In this document: positions 32,805-42,482 of the stretch, piece by piece
Position numbering within the stretch: position 1 is the first letter of the stretch
Layout: the number at the start of each line of letters is the position of its first letter
DNA from: Microlunatus antarcticus
GTDB lineage: Bacteria > Actinomycetota > Actinomycetes > Propionibacteriales > Propionibacteriaceae
Direction of reading: 5' to 3'
Assembly (NCBI RefSeq): GCF_014193425.1
Contig: NZ_JACHZG010000001.1
Coordinates: 2,294,001 to 2,358,000, forward strand
Length of the DNA: 64,000 nucleotides
Made by a program: the position numbers and the translations under genes
The notes under the pieces: generated by a model
What the model was told of the DNA's origin: nothing
What the model saw: only the letters and a program-made list of their open reading frames with translations
The model's database searches: none

Positions 32805-33985
32805 GCGTGCCGGTCCACCCGACGGTCTCCCGCCGCCGGGTGCTGCGCGGCTTCGGTGCCGCGGGCGCGACGGTCCTCGTGGTCGGCGCCGGCGCCGGGG
32901 GCTACCGCGTGGTCGACACGGCGGCGCTCCGCCCGGGGCACGGGCAGGCGTACGACCCCTGGCGCCACTGGGACTCCACGCCGGGCCCGCTGGGTGCGGT
33001 CGCCGCCGCGGTGCTGGCCGCGAACCCCCACAACACCCAGCCCTGGCTCTTCGAGGTCGGCGCGACCACGATCGACGTCGGGGTCGACCCCGGACGGCAC
33101 CTCGGCAGCGTCGACCCCTACCGGCGCGAGCAGCACGTCGGCCTGGGGTGCGCGCTCGAGAACCTCGTCCTCGGCTGCCGGGCGCGTGGGCTCGAGCCCC
33201 GGCTGACGCTGCTGCCGGACGGGCCGGACGCCGCGCGGGTCGCCCGCGTCGACCTCGTCCCCGCTCCGGCGCAGCACGATCCCCGGCACGACGCCGTGGG
33301 CACCCGTCACACGAACCGCGGCCCGTACACGGACGAGCCCCTCGACGCCGCCGCCCTCGCCGGTCTCGTCGACCCGACCGGGCTGCCCGGGGTCGAGGTG
33401 GTGTGGGTCGTCGAGGAGGGGGCGAGGGCGAGCCTCGGCGGGCTCATGGTCGACGCGGCCCAGGCGGTCGTCGACGACGAGACCCAGTCCCGCGACGGGT
33501 TCGCGTGGTTCCGCGGCGACGACGACGCGGTCCAGGAGCACCGGGACGGGCTGACGCTCGACGCGCAGGGCCTCGGGCCGCTGGTCCTCGGCGTCGTCAA
33601 GCTGCTGCCCGCGTCCTCGCGGAGCGGGGGCGACGCGTTCTGGGTGAAGCAGACCCGCGACGTGCACACGGCGACCGCGACCGCGTACGGCGTCGTCGTC
33701 TCGGCCGAGCCCGACGACCGCGCCACGCAGCTCCGGGCCGGTCGGCTGCTCCAGCGGACCCACCTCACCGCGACCACGCGGGGGATCGGGCTGCAGCACA
33801 TGAACCAGGTCACCGAGCGCATCGACGCCGAGCGCGTGGCCGGGCGGGCTCCCACCTTCGGTCCCCGCCTCGCCGCGCTGCTCCCGCCGGGCGCGCGGCC
33901 GCTGGTCGCGTTCCGGGTGGGGTGGCCCGAGCGCGCGGCCCGACCCAGCCCCCGCCGACCCGTCGGGGCCGTCGCCCGGACCTGA
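32801..33985 (+). CDS. Acg-family nitroreductase-like protein
   Basis: This 394-residue protein from GTG 32801 has an N-terminal twin-Arg-like segment (SRRRVLRGFGAAGATVLVVG) that may act as a signal or anchor. The body has the Acg pattern: AANPHNTQPWLFEVGATTID, GLGCALENLVLGCRARGL, TRHTNRGPYTDEPLD and THLTATTRGIGLQHMNQ. The mycobacterial homologues (Acg/Rv2032, Rv3127, Rv3131) are DosR-induced, degenerate nitroreductases thought to sequester FMN. It is the last gene in the five-gene operon. Confidence 0.86.
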   Translation: MSVPVHPTVSRRRVLRGFGAAGATVLVVGAGAGGYRVVDTAALRPGHGQAYDPWRHWDSTPGPLGAVAAAVLAANPHNTQPWLFEVGATTIDVGVDPGRHLGSVDPYRREQHVGLGCALENLVLGCRARGLEPRLTLLPDGPDAARVARVDLVPAPAQHDPRHDAVGTRHTNRGPYTDEPLDAAALAGLVDPTGLPGVEVVWVVEEGARASLGGLMVDAAQAVVDDETQSRDGFAWFRGDDDAVQEHRDGLTLDAQGLGPLVLGVVKLLPASSRSGGDAFWVKQTRDVHTATATAYGVVVSAEPDDRATQLRAGRLLQRTHLTATTRGIGLQHMNQVTERIDAERVAGRAPTFGPRLAALLPPGARPLVAFRVGWPERAARPSPRRPVGAVART

Positions 33986-33988
33986 CGC

Positions 33989-34392
33989 TCAGCCGCGGAG
34001 CTGGACGACCAGGTTCGTGAGCCAGGGGATGAAGGCCTTGCCCTGGTCGACGGCGGCCTGGGCCGTGGCCAGCAGCGGGTAGAGCGCGGTGAGGAGGGCG
34101 ACGACCGTGATGACGGCGGTCAGCACCCAGGCGACGGTCGGCCGGGTGGTGACGAGCAGGCCGACGGCCAGGGCGACGACGACCAGCACGCCGAGGACCA
34201 TGACGACCGCGATCCGCCCCACCGGGACGTCGAGCGCGCCGGCCGTCGAGGCGTCGGCGCTGCCGATGAGCCCCCACACGGGGAGCACCACCGCGGCGAG
34301 GACCAGCACGACCACGGCGGCGGCCACCACGAGGGCGACGCGGACGCTGCGCGGCTTGCCCGAGCTCACCCGCCCGTGCGAGACCTGGACCC

Positions 34393-34396
<4 letters not shown>
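33989..34396 (-). CDS. Membrane protein of the Asp23 cluster
   Basis: This 135-residue protein has a basic N-terminus and three hydrophobic segments (VALVVAAAVVVLVLAAVVLPVW, IAVVMVLGVLVVVALAVGLLV, WVLTAVITVVALLTALYPLL). The function is not recognised. Its start overlaps the Asp23-like gene by 4 nt (34393-34396), so it is the last gene of the envelope-stress cluster. It could anchor that Asp23 protein. It is convergent with the Acg gene, with only 3 nt between stops. Confidence 0.75.
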
Positions 34397-35127
<731 letters not shown>

Positions 35128-35159
35128 GGCAGGTTCTCCTCAGGAGGGGTACGGAAGGG

Positions 35160-35200
35160 CCGCCCCCACCCGCGGCGTGGGGCGCGGCGGGCGGGGGCGG
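35160..35200. terminator. GC-rich hairpin between LEA-like and Asp23-tail genes
   Basis: CCGCCCCC (35160-35167) pairs with GGGGGCGG (35193-35200) in the 84-nt gap. It may attenuate transcription between the two minus-strand genes. No U-tract is seen. Confidence 0.35.
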
Positions 35201-35211
35201 GGTCGTGCGGG

Positions 35212-35724
35212 CTAGCGCTTCTCTTCGAGCTTCAGCGCCACGCCGAGCGCCATGAAGGTCGGGGCCCAGTGACCGATGAAGATGCCCCAGCGGTCGGACT
35301 GGCCCTTGTCGTCACCGGTCTTGTTCCGGCTGATGAACCAGGTCGTCAGCGACAGCCCGATCGAGGCGAAGGCCCCGACGTAGGCGTACTCGCTGCGGAA
35401 GCCGAGGCGGTGCAGGCGGTTGACCACGCCGTGGCCCTCCTGCACCTCGTCGACGGCGCCCTGGACGCGGTCGGAGACGTGACCGGCCGCCTCCTTGGCC
35501 TTGTCGGTGGCGTCGTCGGCCACGCGCGACGCGGAACGTCGCGCCTGGTCGGCCGTGTCGCCGACCTTGTCGGCGACGTCCTTGGCCTTGTCGGACGCGT
35601 CGTCGGCCAGGTCCTTGACCTTGTCCGAGGCGTCGTCCGCGACGTCCTTCGCCTTGTCCGCGGCGTCGTCCGCCACGTCCTTGGTCTGGCGCGCGGCGTC
35701 GTCCGCCGTGTCGTCGATGCTCAT
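35212..35724 (-). CDS. LEA-like 11-mer repeat protein with C-terminal membrane segments
   Basis: This is a 170-residue protein. Residues 8-51 are four back-to-back 11-residue repeats (consensus DDASDKAKDVA, starting at 8, 19, 30 and 41), with one more copy at 70-80 (DDATDKAKEAA). The period, Ala/Lys/Asp content and lack of Cys or Trp in this part match group 3 LEA proteins, which form amphipathic helices that stabilise membranes or proteins on drying. Two hydrophobic segments follow (about 113-131 and 147-164), so the repeat may be tethered to the membrane. It lies inside the Asp23 cluster. Confidence 0.82.
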   Translation of the reverse strand: MSIDDTADDAARQTKDVADDAADKAKDVADDASDKVKDLADDASDKAKDVADKVGDTADQARRSASRVADDATDKAKEAAGHVSDRVQGAVDEVQEGHGVVNRLHRLGFRSEYAYVGAFASIGLSLTTWFISRNKTGDDKGQSDRWGIFIGHWAPTFMALGVALKLEEKR

Positions 35725-35777
35725 GTGGTGCTCCTTCTGCTGAGGGTGTTCGAGCTCTGAGTCTGACGGACGACCGG

Positions 35778-36395
35778 TCAGAGCGTGATGCGGTCGCGGC
35801 GCTTGCGCGACGCGTCCACCTCGACCTGGACCCCGAGCCGTCGCACCTGCGTGTCGAGCGCGTCCCCGAGGTCACGCACGGGGCCGGCCTCGATGTCGTG
35901 GAGCAGCCGGCCGATGTCGCTGCGGTCCCCCGCCGTCACCTTGACGGTGAGGTCGGGCCGGGCCGCGTCGCCGCGGAGCACGGCGGAGACCGACTCCACA
36001 CCGGGCAGGTCGGCGATCTGGGCCTCCACGGCGTCGGTGACCACGTCCGGGGCGCAGCGGGTCAGGCCGTGCTCCGCGTTGTCCTCGAGGCGCAGCGGAC
36101 GGGCGGCGTTGGTCCGCGGGACCTGGGCGGCCAGCCACAGGAGACCGAGCAGGGCCAGGACGACGCCCAGGACGGCGACGACGAGCACGACCCACGTGAG
36201 GCCGAAGGCGGAGGTGGCCGCGGAACCGGCGACCCGGGAGTCCGGCGTGGGCCGGCTCAGGTCGAGCCCGGCGGCGCGCCCGAGCGGGGCGAGCTGGCCG
36301 AGACCGATGACGAAGCCGGCGGCGCCGGCCAGGACCAGGAGGATCCCGATGACGCTGAGCCAGGTGCGGTTGAGGCCCGAGGCGTGCTGACGCAT
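35778..36395 (-). CDS. AmaP-like alkaline-shock membrane anchor
   Basis: This 205-residue protein has two N-terminal transmembrane hairpin helices (WLSVIGILLVLAGAAGFVIG and LTWVVLVVAVLGVVLALLGLLWL). A cytoplasmic domain follows (DVVTDAVEAQIADLPGVESVSAVLRGD, then LTVKVTAGDRSDIGRLLHDIE) and ends in a basic tail. This topology matches AmaP, the membrane anchor of Asp23. ATG 36395 is chosen because GGAG is 5 nt upstream; a GTG at 36398 is too close to it. It overlaps the previous stop by one base. Confidence 0.78.
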   Translation of the reverse strand: MRQHASGLNRTWLSVIGILLVLAGAAGFVIGLGQLAPLGRAAGLDLSRPTPDSRVAGSAATSAFGLTWVVLVVAVLGVVLALLGLLWLAAQVPRTNAARPLRLEDNAEHGLTRCAPDVVTDAVEAQIADLPGVESVSAVLRGDAARPDLTVKVTAGDRSDIGRLLHDIEAGPVRDLGDALDTQVRRLGVQVEVDASRKRRDRITL

Positions 36396-36970
36396 CACAG
36401 CTCCTTGGTGCGGACGGTGGCGGTGACACGCGGCTGCGGGGAGACGCTGGCGGCCGAGACGGCCTCCGTCACCAGGGCGACGACCTTCGAGCGGACGCGG
36501 TCGCGCTGCTCGGAGGCGGTGACGACGTCGAGGTGGATCCGGCTCCCGGAGACCGAGGCGGACACCTTCTCGACCCCGTCGACGAGGTCCGCGCGGCCCG
36601 CGGCCAGGCGGGCGAGGGCGCGGTTCGAGATGACGAAGTCACGCTCGGCCACGACACCGGCTCCCCGGCTCGTGTCGAGGCGGGTCGAGGTGTAGGCACC
36701 GGGCTTGATCCCGGCGACCAGGAGCACCAGACCGAGCACGACCGCGACGCCGGAGGCGACGAGGACGGCGGCCGAGCCCCAGGTCAGGCCGGCGACCGCG
36801 GAGGCGGGTCCGCTGACCTGGCCGGCCCACCGGCCGGAGGAGAGCCGGGACACCGCGGCGACGACCGCGAGGACGCCGACGGCGAGGAGCACGACGGCGA
36901 CGATGCTGGCGGGGACCGTACGGCTGTGGCGGCGGCGCAGGCCGGCCGACCGGGAGTCGCTGCGGCTCAT
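36395..36970 (-). CDS. DUF6286-like membrane protein of the Asp23 cluster
   Basis: This 191-residue protein has a basic N-terminus and two transmembrane helices (IVAVVLLAVGVLAVVAAVSRL and AAVLVASGVAVVLGLVLLVAG). The C-terminal domain (RDFVISNRALARLAAGRADLVDGVEKVSASVSGSRIHL) matches the fold seen in the adjacent AmaP-like protein. Recognised as a DUF6286-type component only by pattern and neighbourhood. It lies between the second Asp23 gene (4-nt overlap) and the AmaP-like gene (1-nt overlap). Confidence 0.75.
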   Translation of the reverse strand: MSRSDSRSAGLRRRHSRTVPASIVAVVLLAVGVLAVVAAVSRLSSGRWAGQVSGPASAVAGLTWGSAAVLVASGVAVVLGLVLLVAGIKPGAYTSTRLDTSRGAGVVAERDFVISNRALARLAAGRADLVDGVEKVSASVSGSRIHLDVVTASEQRDRVRSKVVALVTEAVSAASVSPQPRVTATVRTKEL

Positions 36971-37404
36971 CGGAGCTGGTCCTTCCGGGTGGCGGTGTCG
37001 GCGCCGGCGACGCTCAGGAACGTGACCTCGACGTCGAGGCGGTGGACCTCGACCCCGGTCAGCTCACGCACGCGACGGGTCACGTGCTCGCGCAGCTGGC
37101 TGGTGGTCTTGCGGATGGAGCCGGGGTAGGCGACGCCGACCTTGACGGACACGTCGGCGAAGCTGCCGCGCACGTCGACGTCGACGTCCGGGCGGGCGGA
37201 ACGGTCGTCGTGGGCCCCGAGACCGAGGACACCGCCCGTACGGCCGTGGACGGTGCCGATCTCGGCAGCGGCCTGGCCGGCGATCTTCTCGACCACCGAG
37301 TCGGCGATCACCAGCCGGCCGCGGCGGGCCGGCTGCTCACGGTGCGTCGCGCTGCGACGCGGGGTGACGGCAGAGCTCGGGGCCGGGGCGAGCCCGGTGC
37401 TCAT
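36967..37404 (-). CDS. Asp23/Gls24-family protein
   Basis: This 145-residue protein shows the core Asp23 motifs: IADSVVEKIAGQAAAEIGTVHG, then VDVRGSFADVSVKVGVAYPGSIRKTTSQLREHVTRRVRELTGVEV and a final strand VTFLSVAG. It is cytoplasmic, expected to polymerise beneath the membrane through an AmaP-like partner. It overlaps the DUF2273-like gene and the DUF6286-like gene by 4 nt each. Confidence 0.88.
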   Translation of the reverse strand: MSTGLAPAPSSAVTPRRSATHREQPARRGRLVIADSVVEKIAGQAAAEIGTVHGRTGGVLGLGAHDDRSARPDVDVDVRGSFADVSVKVGVAYPGSIRKTTSQLREHVTRRVRELTGVEVHRLDVEVTFLSVAGADTATRKDQLR

Positions 37405-37583
37405 CGCTTCTCGGTGGTGCGGCCGAGCAGGCCGGCGAGGTCCAGACGGCCGTCGAGGACGAGGCCGATGACGAGGCCGAGGGCCCCGAAGACCAGGACG
37501 ATCACGAACGAGCCGAACGTCCCGAAGGCGGCGGTCAGACCGAGGATCAGGCCCACGAACAGGGCGATGGTGGTGCGTGACAT
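37401..37583 (-). CDS. Small DUF2273-like membrane protein
   Basis: This 60-residue protein consists of one long or two short hydrophobic stretches (TIALFVGLILGLTAAFG, then FVIVLVFGALGLVIGLVLDG) and a charged tail. Small DUF2273 proteins of this kind accompany Asp23 genes in many Gram-positives. The function is unknown, presumably membrane anchoring. It is the first gene after the internal terminator and is coupled to the second Asp23 gene. Confidence 0.8.
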   Translation of the reverse strand: MSRTTIALFVGLILGLTAAFGTFGSFVIVLVFGALGLVIGLVLDGRLDLAGLLGRTTEKR

Positions 37584-37623
37584 CAGGAGGTTCCTCTGGT
37601 GGGAGTGAGCGATGACCGGGTGA

Positions 37624-37653
37624 CCCGGGCCGACCCGCGTGGGTCGGCCCGGG
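37624..37653. terminator. Strong hairpin downstream of first Asp23 gene
   Basis: CCCGGGCCGACCC (37624-37636) and GGGTCGGCCCGGG (37641-37653) form a perfect 13-bp stem with a GCGT loop, beginning 14 nt after the stop at 37667. It probably makes the first Asp23 gene more abundant than the rest of the cluster. Confidence 0.7.
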
Positions 37654-37666
37654 CTCCGGTCGGGGG

Positions 37667-38173
37667 TCAGCGGAGCGAGTCGCTCGAGGTGCCGGAGGTC
37701 GTGTCGTCGTCCTCGTCGGGCAGGTGGACGTCGGTGACGCTGACGTCGACCGAGACGACGTCGAGGCCGGTGCCGTACTCGACGGCGGCGATGACGTTCT
37801 CGCGGATCTGGTCGCTCACCGTGACGATCGAGACGCCGTAGTCGACGACGACGGTGATCTCGATGGCGGTCTCGCGCTCGCCCTTCTCGACGGACACGCC
37901 GCCCGAGACGCTGGGCTGGGTGCTGCCGGGGAGGCGCTGGGCCAGGTTGCCGATGGCGCGGCGCGCGGCGTTGCCCATCGCGTACACGCCGGACACCTCG
38001 CGCGCGGCGATGCCGGCGATCTTGGCGACCACGCCGTCGGCGATCGTGGTGTCGCCGTGCTCGGTGTGGAGGGCGTCGAGCTCCTTGGGCTCGTGACGCT
38101 CGGCGTTCTTGGCCGCCTGGGCCTCGGCCTGGCGACGCTCTTCGCCGGTGCTGGGAACGACGGACTGCGACAT
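37667..38173 (-). CDS. Asp23/Gls24-family protein (major)
   Basis: This is a 168-residue protein from ATG 38173, with GAAGGAG 6 nt upstream. It carries TTIADGVVAKIAGIAAREVSGVYAMG, then VSVEKGERETAIEITVVVDYGVSIVTVSDQIRENV and GTGLDVVSVDVSVTDVHLPDED. An acidic and Ser-rich tail follows. It is the first gene of the cluster, with its own leader (38174-38281) and a strong terminator behind it, suggesting high expression as for staphylococcal Asp23. It may be controlled by a stress sigma factor, but no confident alternative promoter was found. Confidence 0.9.
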   Translation of the reverse strand: MSQSVVPSTGEERRQAEAQAAKNAERHEPKELDALHTEHGDTTIADGVVAKIAGIAAREVSGVYAMGNAARRAIGNLAQRLPGSTQPSVSGGVSVEKGERETAIEITVVVDYGVSIVTVSDQIRENVIAAVEYGTGLDVVSVDVSVTDVHLPDEDDDTTSGTSSDSLR

Positions 38174-38281
38174 GCGAACTCCTTCAAGAGTTTGTGTGGA
38201 CTTACATGAAGGAGGACGCCGCCGCCCGGCCAACCGTCACGCCGGATGTCGAAAAACTTTCAACCGTTCATGCACGAGGCA

Positions 38282-38309
38282 TCGGTCGGGCGGGCTTCCG
38301 CCCGACCGA
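38282..38309. terminator. Intrinsic-terminator-like hairpin downstream of der
   Basis: TCGGTCGGGCGG (38282-38293) and CCGCCCGACCGA (38298-38309) form a perfect 12-bp stem with a 4-nt loop, 18 nt after the der stop on the minus strand. A short T-rich run is found further on (GTTTTTCG). Confidence 0.72.
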
Positions 38310-38326
38310 CACCGCGTACGGGTGGG

Positions 38327-39685
38327 TCAGCGCTTGCCGCGCTTCTCCCGCGCGCGGACCTCGACGTGCACCGGGGTGCCGACGAAGCCGAACTCCTCCC
38401 GGAGCCGACGCTCGACGAAGCGGAGGTAGCCGGGCTCGAGCTGGCCCGAGGTGAAGAGCACGAACGTCGGCGGGCTGGTCTGGGCCTGCGTCCCGAAGAG
38501 GATCCGCGGCTGCTTGCCGCTGCGGACCGGGTGCGGGTGCGCCGCGACGATCCGACCGAGGAACGCGTTGAGCTTGCCGGTGGAGATCCGGGTCTCCCAG
38601 CTGGCCAGCGCCTCCTGCAGCGCCGGGCCGAGCCGGTCGACGTGCCGACCGGTCATGGCCGAGATGTTCACGTGCGAGGCCCAGGCGAAGGGTGCGACCT
38701 CCTGCTCGACCTCGCGGCTCAGGTACTTGCGGCGCTCCTCGTCGGTCAGGTCCCACTTGTTGTAGGCGATGACCAGCGCTCGGCCGGTCTCCTCGACCGA
38801 CGTCATGATGCGGACGTCCTGCTCGGTCAGCGGCTGGCTGGCGTCGAGGACCGCGACGCACACCTCGGCGCGCTCGATGGCGCCCTGCGTGCGCAGGCTG
38901 GCGTAGTACTCGTGGCCCGACGCCTCCTTGACCCGGCGGCGGATGCCGGCCGTGTCGATGAAGGTGTACGTCTGGCCGTCGACCTCGACGAGCTCGTCCA
39001 CCGGGTCCACGGTGGTGCCGGCGACGTTGTCCACGACGACGCGCTGCTGCTTGGCGAGCTTGTTCAGCAGGCTGGACTTGCCGACGTTGGGCTTGCCGAC
39101 GATGGCGATGCGGCGGGGGCCGCGCTCGGCCTCGTAGTCGATCGGGGGTGCGGGCGGCAGCGTGTCGAGGATGGCGTCGAGCAGGTCGCCGCTCCCCCGG
39201 CCGTGCAGCGCGGACACCGGGTACGGCTCGCCGAGCCCCAGGTTCCACATGCTCGACGCCTCGGCCTCGGTGCGCTGGTCGTCGACCTTGTTGACGGCGA
39301 GGACGACCGGCTTCTTGCTCTTGCGCAACACCCGCACGACGGCCTGGTCGCTGTCGAGGGTGCCGACGGTGCCGTCGACCACGAGCAGGACGGCGTCGGC
39401 CATGGCGATGGCCATCTCGGCCTGCTCGGCGATCTGCTGCGCGAGGCCCTTGGCGTCGGGGGCCCAGCCGCCGGTGTCGACGAGGACGAACGAGCGGCCG
39501 TTCCAGTCGGCGTCGTACGAGACCCGGTCGCGCGTGACGCCGGGGACGTCCTGGACGACGGCCTCGCGCCGGCCGAGGATGCGGTTGACCAGCGTGGACT
39601 TGCCGACGTTCGGGCGGCCGACCACCGCGACGACGGGAAGGGTGCGGGTGGGGGTGGGGACGGCGGGAACCGCGGTCTCGGTCAT
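38327..39685 (-). CDS. der: Ribosome biogenesis GTPase Der (EngA)
   Basis: This 452-residue protein has two tandem GTPase domains. G1 of domain 1 is [12 protein letters not shown] with DTGGW (G3) and NKVD (G4). G1 of domain 2 is [12 protein letters not shown] with DTAGI and NKWD. A C-terminal KH-like domain follows ([37 protein letters not shown]). Der acts in late 50S ribosome assembly. The start is ATG 39685. It follows cmk as in other actinobacteria; a 100-nt gap separates them. Confidence 0.97.
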   Translation of the reverse strand: MTETAVPAVPTPTRTLPVVAVVGRPNVGKSTLVNRILGRREAVVQDVPGVTRDRVSYDADWNGRSFVLVDTGGWAPDAKGLAQQIAEQAEMAIAMADAVLLVVDGTVGTLDSDQAVVRVLRKSKKPVVLAVNKVDDQRTEAEASSMWNLGLGEPYPVSALHGRGSGDLLDAILDTLPPAPPIDYEAERGPRRIAIVGKPNVGKSSLLNKLAKQQRVVVDNVAGTTVDPVDELVEVDGQTYTFIDTAGIRRRVKEASGHEYYASLRTQGAIERAEVCVAVLDASQPLTEQDVRIMTSVEETGRALVIAYNKWDLTDEERRKYLSREVEQEVAPFAWASHVNISAMTGRHVDRLGPALQEALASWETRISTGKLNAFLGRIVAAHPHPVRSGKQPRILFGTQAQTSPPTFVLFTSGQLEPGYLRFVERRLREEFGFVGTPVHVEVRAREKRGKR

Positions 39686-39785
39686 GGGTGCTCCGGTGGG
39701 GCTGAGGTGTTTCGCCACCCCTTACCGGGGCGACGCACGATCCTCCAGGGTAGTCGGAGCGGGCGACGTCGCCCGATCTCGCGCT

Positions 39786-40517
39786 CTAGCGGGCGACGGC
39801 GGGGTCGTACGCGGCCGGCACGAGCGCGCAGATGGCGTCGACGACCTGCTCGAGCGTGAGCTCGGTCGAGTCCAGGACGGTGACGCCGGGGGCCGCGTCG
39901 TGGAACGCGGCCACGGTCGAGTCGTCGCGGTCGCGGCGGACCACCTGGTCGTGCACCGCCTCGGCGTCGACGTGCTCGCCGAGCTCGGCGTGGCGGCGGG
40001 CCACGCGGGCCGACGCGTCGGCCACGAGCAGGACGCGGACGGGTGCCTCGGGCGCCACCACGGTGGTGATGTCGCGGCCCTCGGCCACGATCCCGCCGGT
40101 GGCCTCGGCGATGACCTGCTTCTGCCGGGCGACGAGGTCGGCCCGGACGGCCAGGTTCGTGGCGACCGCGCTGACGGCGGCCGAGACGTCGGGGTCGCGG
40201 ATCGCCGTGGTGACGTCGTGACCGTCGATCGTGACGCTGTGGTGCTCGGGGGCGAGCTCGAGCACGAGCTGCGCCCGGGCGACGAGGTCGGCGACCGCGT
40301 CGACGTCGGCGAGGTCGACACCCTCGTGCACGGCGAGCCAGGTGGCCGCCCGGTACATGGCGCCCGTGTCGAGGTAGGCGAGCCCGAGCCGGGCTGCCAC
40401 CCCGCGCGAGGTGCTGGACTTGCCGGACCCGCTGGGCCCGTCGATCGCGACCACCAGAGGGGTGCTGCTGAGGACGGGGTGGCCGGGGGTCCCGGACGGG
40501 CTCGGGGAGTCGGACAT
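39786..40517 (-). CDS. cmk: Cytidylate kinase
   Basis: This 243-residue kinase phosphorylates CMP and dCMP with ATP. The P-loop is AIDGPSGSGKSSTSRG, followed by YLDTGAMYRAATW and the NMP-binding/lid phrase GGIVAEGRDITTVV. The Arg-rich lid contains RRDRDDS. Length fits the bacterial enzyme. It lies 47 nt downstream of tyrA and upstream of der in a conserved actinobacterial order. Confidence 0.96.
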   Translation of the reverse strand: MSDSPSPSGTPGHPVLSSTPLVVAIDGPSGSGKSSTSRGVAARLGLAYLDTGAMYRAATWLAVHEGVDLADVDAVADLVARAQLVLELAPEHHSVTIDGHDVTTAIRDPDVSAAVSAVATNLAVRADLVARQKQVIAEATGGIVAEGRDITTVVAPEAPVRVLLVADASARVARRHAELGEHVDAEAVHDQVVRRDRDDSTVAAFHDAAPGVTVLDSTELTLEQVVDAICALVPAAYDPAVAR

Positions 40518-40564
40518 CTCGTCACCTTATCCAGCGGAAGCGGACCGACCCGGCGTCGTCCGGG

Positions 40565-41638
40565 TCAGACGACCGTCCAGCCGCCGTCGCGCATGGCGAC
40601 GGCGAGGCCCTCGGCCCGTTCGGGCCGGACCGACAGCGTGAGGTAACCGACCTGCCGACTCGCGTCGTGCTCGATCGCGACGTCCTCGACGTTGACGCCC
40701 GCAGCCTCCACGTCGCCGAACAACCGCGCCAGCGCGCCGGGCTCGTCGGGGATGGCGACGACGACCTGCTCGTACGGCACCGGTGCGGCCCCGTGCTTGC
40801 CCGGGATGCGGTGCGTCCCCTCGACGCCGCGCTCGAGCTCGAGGCCCAGCGCGGTGTCGGCCGGGGTCTCCACCGCGGTGATGAGGCGGTCGAGCGAGAC
40901 CGCGACCTGACGCAGCTCGCGGAGCACGGCGGTGGAGTTGGCCCGCACGATCTGCTGCCACAAGCCCGGGTCGCCGCCGGCGATGCGGGTCACGTCGCGC
41001 AGGCCCTGCCCGGCGAGGACGAGGTCCTCGTCGGGGACGTTGGTCAGATGGCCCGCCATCAGCACGGACACGAGGTGCGGCAGGTGCGAGACGCGGGCGA
41101 CGGCGGCGTCGTGGTCGTCGACGTCGAGGGTGACGAGCCGGGCGCGGCAGGCGCGGACGAGCTCGACCACACGGGCCGTGGCGGCGTCGGAGCTCTTGCG
41201 GTGCGGCGTGACCACCCAGGTCCGGTCGACGAAGAGCTCGCCGTCGGCGGTCACCGGCCCGGAATGGTGCGAGCCGGCCATGGGGTGCGACCCGACGTAG
41301 CGGGTCAGGTCGACGGGACGGTCCCAGAGGGCGTCGAGCACCCCGGCCTTGACCGACCCGACGTCGGTCACCGTCGCGCCCGGGTAGGTCTGGAGGCTCT
41401 CCCCCACCACGTCGGCGATCGCGCGCGGCGGCACGGCCACGACGACGAGGCCCACCTCGGCCGGGTCGGCCGGTTCGGCCGTGCCCGCGCCGAGCCCGGC
41501 GGCCACCGCGGCGTGGCTGGGCACCGCGTCGACCAGGTGCACCCGCCACCCCACGCCGCTCAGGGCGTGCCCGATGGAGGCACCCACCAGGCCGGCCCCG
41601 ACGATCACGGTGACCGGCGGGCCGGCCGGCGTGCTCAT
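40565..41638 (-). CDS. tyrA: Prephenate dehydrogenase with C-terminal ACT domain
   Basis: This is a 357-residue tyrosine biosynthesis enzyme. The NAD motif is [16 protein letters not shown]. The central phrase [32 protein letters not shown] contains the conserved catalytic His region, followed by the dehydrogenase helical domain. A C-terminal ACT domain (about 280-357, [31 protein letters not shown]) suggests feedback control by tyrosine. It overlaps prcA by 4 nt (41635-41638), so a metabolic gene is translationally coupled to the proteasome. Confidence 0.95.
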   Translation of the reverse strand: MSTPAGPPVTVIVGAGLVGASIGHALSGVGWRVHLVDAVPSHAAVAAGLGAGTAEPADPAEVGLVVVAVPPRAIADVVGESLQTYPGATVTDVGSVKAGVLDALWDRPVDLTRYVGSHPMAGSHHSGPVTADGELFVDRTWVVTPHRKSSDAATARVVELVRACRARLVTLDVDDHDAAVARVSHLPHLVSVLMAGHLTNVPDEDLVLAGQGLRDVTRIAGGDPGLWQQIVRANSTAVLRELRQVAVSLDRLITAVETPADTALGLELERGVEGTHRIPGKHGAAPVPYEQVVVAIPDEPGALARLFGDVEAAGVNVEDVAIEHDASRQVGYLTLSVRPERAEGLAVAMRDGGWTVV

Positions 41639-42453
41639 GCCCCGGAGGTCGGCGGCTCGGGCAGCGCCACCTCGGGGGCGGCGGGCGAGGTGGTCGAGGC
41701 GGTGGCCTGACCCGTGGCCGCGCCCGCGTCGGCCGCGGCGGGTGCGGGCCGGCCACCCAGCACGGCTGCGAGCCGGGGACCGGCCACGCGGCGGAACTTG
41801 CGCGGCAGGGCCCGGGTGCGGTCGAGCACGGCGACCTCGAGGGCCTCGACGCCCAGCGGACGGACCGGCGCGCCGGGCCCGCCGTCGGAGCCGAGCGCCC
41901 GGACGGCGAGCTGGACGGCCGCCGCGAGGTCGAGCGCGTCGGCGTACCCGGAGCGGACGACCTCGGCGATCGCCTCGGCCGAGCCGCCCATGACGGCGTA
42001 GTGCTCCTCGTCGCCGATCGACCCGTCGTAGGTCAGCCGGTAGATCTGGTCGTCGGGCGCCGTCGCCCCGAGCTCGGCCACGATGATCTCCACCTCGTAC
42101 GGCTTCTCCCCGCCGGAGGAGAAGATGCCGCCGAGCAGCTGCGCGTACGCGTTGGCCAGACCGCGGGCGGTGACGTCGGTGCGGTCGTAGCTGTAGCCGC
42201 GCAGGTCGGCGTAGCGGATGCCCGCCTGCCGCAGCGTGTCGAACTCGTTGTAGCGCCCGACCGCGGCAAAGCCGATCCGGTCGTAGATCTCGCCGACCTT
42301 GTGCAGCGCCTGCGAGCGGTTCTCGGCGACGAAGACGATGCCGTCGGCGTAGTGCAGGACCACGACCGCGCGGCCGCGGCCGATGCCCTTGCGCGCGAAG
42401 TCGGCCCGGTCCTTCATCTGCTGCTCGGGGGCGACGTAGAACGGGCTAGACAC
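41635..42453 (-). CDS. prcA: 20S proteasome subunit alpha
   Basis: This is a 272-residue alpha subunit from GTG 42453. The N-terminal gate region [27 protein letters not shown] is typical of actinobacterial PrcA, followed by [22 protein letters not shown] and [22 protein letters not shown]. The C-terminus is an Ala/Pro-rich tail. Alpha rings cap the beta rings and gate entry of pupylated substrates. It begins 29 nt after prcB. Translation starting further upstream is unlikely because it would overlap prcB coding sequence. Confidence 0.97.
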   Translation of the reverse strand: MSSPFYVAPEQQMKDRADFARKGIGRGRAVVVLHYADGIVFVAENRSQALHKVGEIYDRIGFAAVGRYNEFDTLRQAGIRYADLRGYSYDRTDVTARGLANAYAQLLGGIFSSGGEKPYEVEIIVAELGATAPDDQIYRLTYDGSIGDEEHYAVMGGSAEAIAEVVRSGYADALDLAAAVQLAVRALGSDGGPGAPVRPLGVEALEVAVLDRTRALPRKFRRVAGPRLAAVLGGRPAPAAADAGAATGQATASTTSPAAPEVALPEPPTSGA

Positions 42454-42482
42454 GCGGTGCCTCCCAGCTGGACGGGTCGAGG

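Noticed and set aside
35212-35724. Phage holin-like protein
   Set aside because: It has two hydrophobic C-terminal segments, but the long LEA-type repeat and the Asp23 neighbourhood do not fit a holin, and no phage gene is nearby.
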